Under the pieces are notes generated by a model. The model had not been told where the DNA came from. It saw nothing but the letters and a program-made list of their open reading frames with translations, and did no database searches. A DNA stretch of 6,439 bases from Acidobacteriota bacterium (GTDB lineage: Bacteria; Acidobacteriota; Vicinamibacteria; Vicinamibacterales; JACQTH01), in NCBI GenBank assembly GCA_016210935.1, contig JACQTH010000648.1:1-6439 (forward strand). Direction: 5' to 3'. Made by a program: the position numbers and the translations under genes. This document shows, piece after piece, positions 5,172 through 6,439 of the stretch. How positions within the stretch are numbered: position 1 is the first letter of the stretch; every line of letters starts with the position of its first letter.

Positions 5172-6437
5172 ATGAAAGCCGTCCTCGACCACGTCGGCAT
5201 CGCCGTTGGAAATCTAGCCGACGCGCTCTCGTTCTATCGCGATGCGCTGGGCCTCGAGATAGAGGCGCCGGAGGAAGTGGCCTCTCAGCGTGTCAGAGCG
5301 CATTTCGTCCCGACGGGGCCCTCGTCGCTCGAGCTGCTCGAGGCGACTGCCCCGGACTCGCCGATCGCGCGCTTCGTCGGGAAGCGCGGCCCGGGCCTTC
5401 ACCACATCACGCTGCGCGTCGAGAACCTGCAGGCGGCGCTCGCGCAACTGAAGGCGCGCGGCGTCCGGCTGATCGACGAACAGCCGAGGCCGGGCGCTGA
5501 GGGCTCGATCGTCGCGTTCATTCATCCGTCGAGCGCGCACGGCGTGCTGGTCGAGTTGAAGCAGCGCGTGCCGCGCGAGGAACCGGCCCCTGTGGTGCGT
5601 CGCCTGACGCTCGGGGACCTGGAGCTGATTTCGCTCAGCGACGGGTTCTTCCGGCTCGACGGCGGCGCGATGTTCGGCGTCGTCCCGAAGGTGTTGTGGT
5701 CGCGGCACATCGAGCCGGACGATCGCAACCGCATCCGCCTCGGTCTGCGGCCGCTCGTCGTGCGCGGGGCGCGAACGATGCTGATCGACGCGGGGGTCGG
5801 AGACAAGCTCGACGCCAAGTTGACGGACATCTACGGCCTGGAACGCGCCTCTCACCTCGATCACTCGCTTGCAGCCGCCGGTCTGACGCCTGAGTCGATC
5901 GACATCGTGCTGGCGACGCATCTGCACTTCGATCACGCCGGCGGTTTGACCATGCGCGGCGACGATGGCCGCATCCGGCCCCGCTTTCCGCGAGCGCAGT
6001 ACGTCATTCGCCGCGGCGAGTGGGAGGATGCGATGACCCCGAATCAGCGAACGCGCGCGAGCTACTTCCCCGAGAACTACGCCCCGCTCGCGGAGGCGCG
6101 TGTCCTTCAGCTCGTGGACGCCGACACGACGATCATGCCGGGCGTGAAGGTCCGCAGAAGTGGCGGGCACACGCCGCATCATCAGGTCGTGGTCGTCGAA
6201 TCAGGCGGACACACGGCAGTCTTTGCGGCCGACCTGGTGCCAACGGTGGCGCATCTTCCCGAACCGTGGGTCATGGGCTACGATCTGCTGCCGCTCGACA
6301 CGATGCGGTTCAAGGCCACCCTGCTCGCCGAGGCGGTCAAAGGCGGGCACGTGATGTTCTTCGAGCACGATCCGGAGGTCGCCGCGGGGATCGTCGTCGA
6401 GGAAGGCGGCAAGAGGTGGGTAGAGCGAGTGCTATAG
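5172..6437 (+). CDS. mce: Fusion: methylmalonyl-CoA epimerase + metallo-beta-lactamase-fold hydrolase
   Basis: The 421-aa product joins two enzymes. Residues 1-131 are a complete methylmalonyl-CoA epimerase of the vicinal-oxygen-chelate fold: DHVGIAVGNLADALSFYRDA with metal-ligand His7, SSLELLE (51-57), GLHHITLRV with His77/78, and HGVLVELKQ with Glu128 as the last ligand. This domain interconverts (S)- and (R)-methylmalonyl-CoA and fits the neighbouring meaB. After a short charged and Pro-rich linker (132-141), residues about 142-421 form a metallo-beta-lactamase hydrolase. It has the block DGGAMFGVVPKVLW (163-176), the HxHxDH motif at His250-His252-Asp254-His255, and further expected ligands His333, Asp354 and His399. 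The ligand spacing resembles AHL lactonases and YtnP-like hydrolases; the true substrate is unknown. Both domains keep all ligands, so neither looks decayed. ATG 5172 starts exactly at the epimerase N-terminus, without a Shine-Dalgarno site; a heptamer array precedes it. A weak internal start for the hydrolase exists at GTG 5592. The stop lies 2 bases from the window end. Confidence 0.92.
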   Translation: MKAVLDHVGIAVGNLADALSFYRDALGLEIEAPEEVASQRVRAHFVPTGPSSLELLEATAPDSPIARFVGKRGPGLHHITLRVENLQAALAQLKARGVRLIDEQPRPGAEGSIVAFIHPSSAHGVLVELKQRVPREEPAPVVRRLTLGDLELISLSDGFFRLDGGAMFGVVPKVLWSRHIEPDDRNRIRLGLRPLVVRGARTMLIDAGVGDKLDAKLTDIYGLERASHLDHSLAAAGLTPESIDIVLATHLHFDHAGGLTMRGDDGRIRPRFPRAQYVIRRGEWEDAMTPNQRTRASYFPENYAPLAEARVLQLVDADTTIMPGVKVRRSGGHTPHHQVVVVESGGHTAVFAADLVPTVAHLPEPWVMGYDLLPLDTMRFKATLLAEAVKGGHVMFFEHDPEVAAGIVVEEGGKRWVERVL

Positions 6438-6439
6438 GC

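Noticed and set aside
4993..5175. 60-codon open frame in the spacer after meaB
   Set aside because: It is a translation of the heptamer arrays, starts within the meaB stop codon, has no ribosome binding site and gives repetitive peptide sequence.
5214..6182. Antisense open frame of 322 codons opposite the epimerase-hydrolase fusion
   Set aside because: It is a shadow of a gene with complete catalytic motifs on the + strand; the translation has low complexity and no known motif.

Overview
The window is high-GC bacterial DNA with six genes that can be called with confidence, plus the tail of a possible seventh. The gene content (methylmalonyl-CoA pathway genes, a small secreted protein of unknown function), the GC-rich codon use and the intergenic spaces filled with degenerate 7- and 9-base repeats fit a soil-type Acidobacteriota (Vicinamibacteria-like) genome. 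That assignment is inference from general familiarity, not from a marker gene.

Layout. Bases 2-130 may hold the C-terminal end of an unrecognised upstream gene. hemW (142-1422, +) follows; it is a radical-SAM heme chaperone carrying an extra block of about 40 residues encoded by two DNA palindromes (418-550). A repeat-rich spacer (1423-1636) leads to a small signal-peptide protein of unknown function (1637-2119, +). This converges on a small outer-membrane-type beta-barrel protein (2229-2735, -), and the space between them is an inverted pair of 9-base repeat arrays. A divergent spacer (2736-2892), ending in a one-armed heptamer array, precedes an acyl-CoA dehydrogenase (2893-4035, +). meaB (4028-4993, +) overlaps it by 8 bases. 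A 178-base spacer made largely of inverted heptamer arrays separates meaB from a fusion gene (5172-6437, +) that joins methylmalonyl-CoA epimerase to a metallo-beta-lactamase-fold hydrolase.

How the genes work together. The last three genes form a catabolic module. The acyl-CoA dehydrogenase oxidises a short or branched acyl-CoA. The epimerase domain converts (S)- to (R)-methylmalonyl-CoA. MeaB protects and loads the B12-dependent methylmalonyl-CoA mutase, which then makes succinyl-CoA. The mutase and propionyl-CoA carboxylase are not in this window. hemW and the two envelope genes look functionally separate from this module.

Most worth a second look are the palindromic insertion read in frame through hemW, the epimerase-hydrolase fusion, and the recurring 7/9-base arrays that sit almost flush against start and stop codons.
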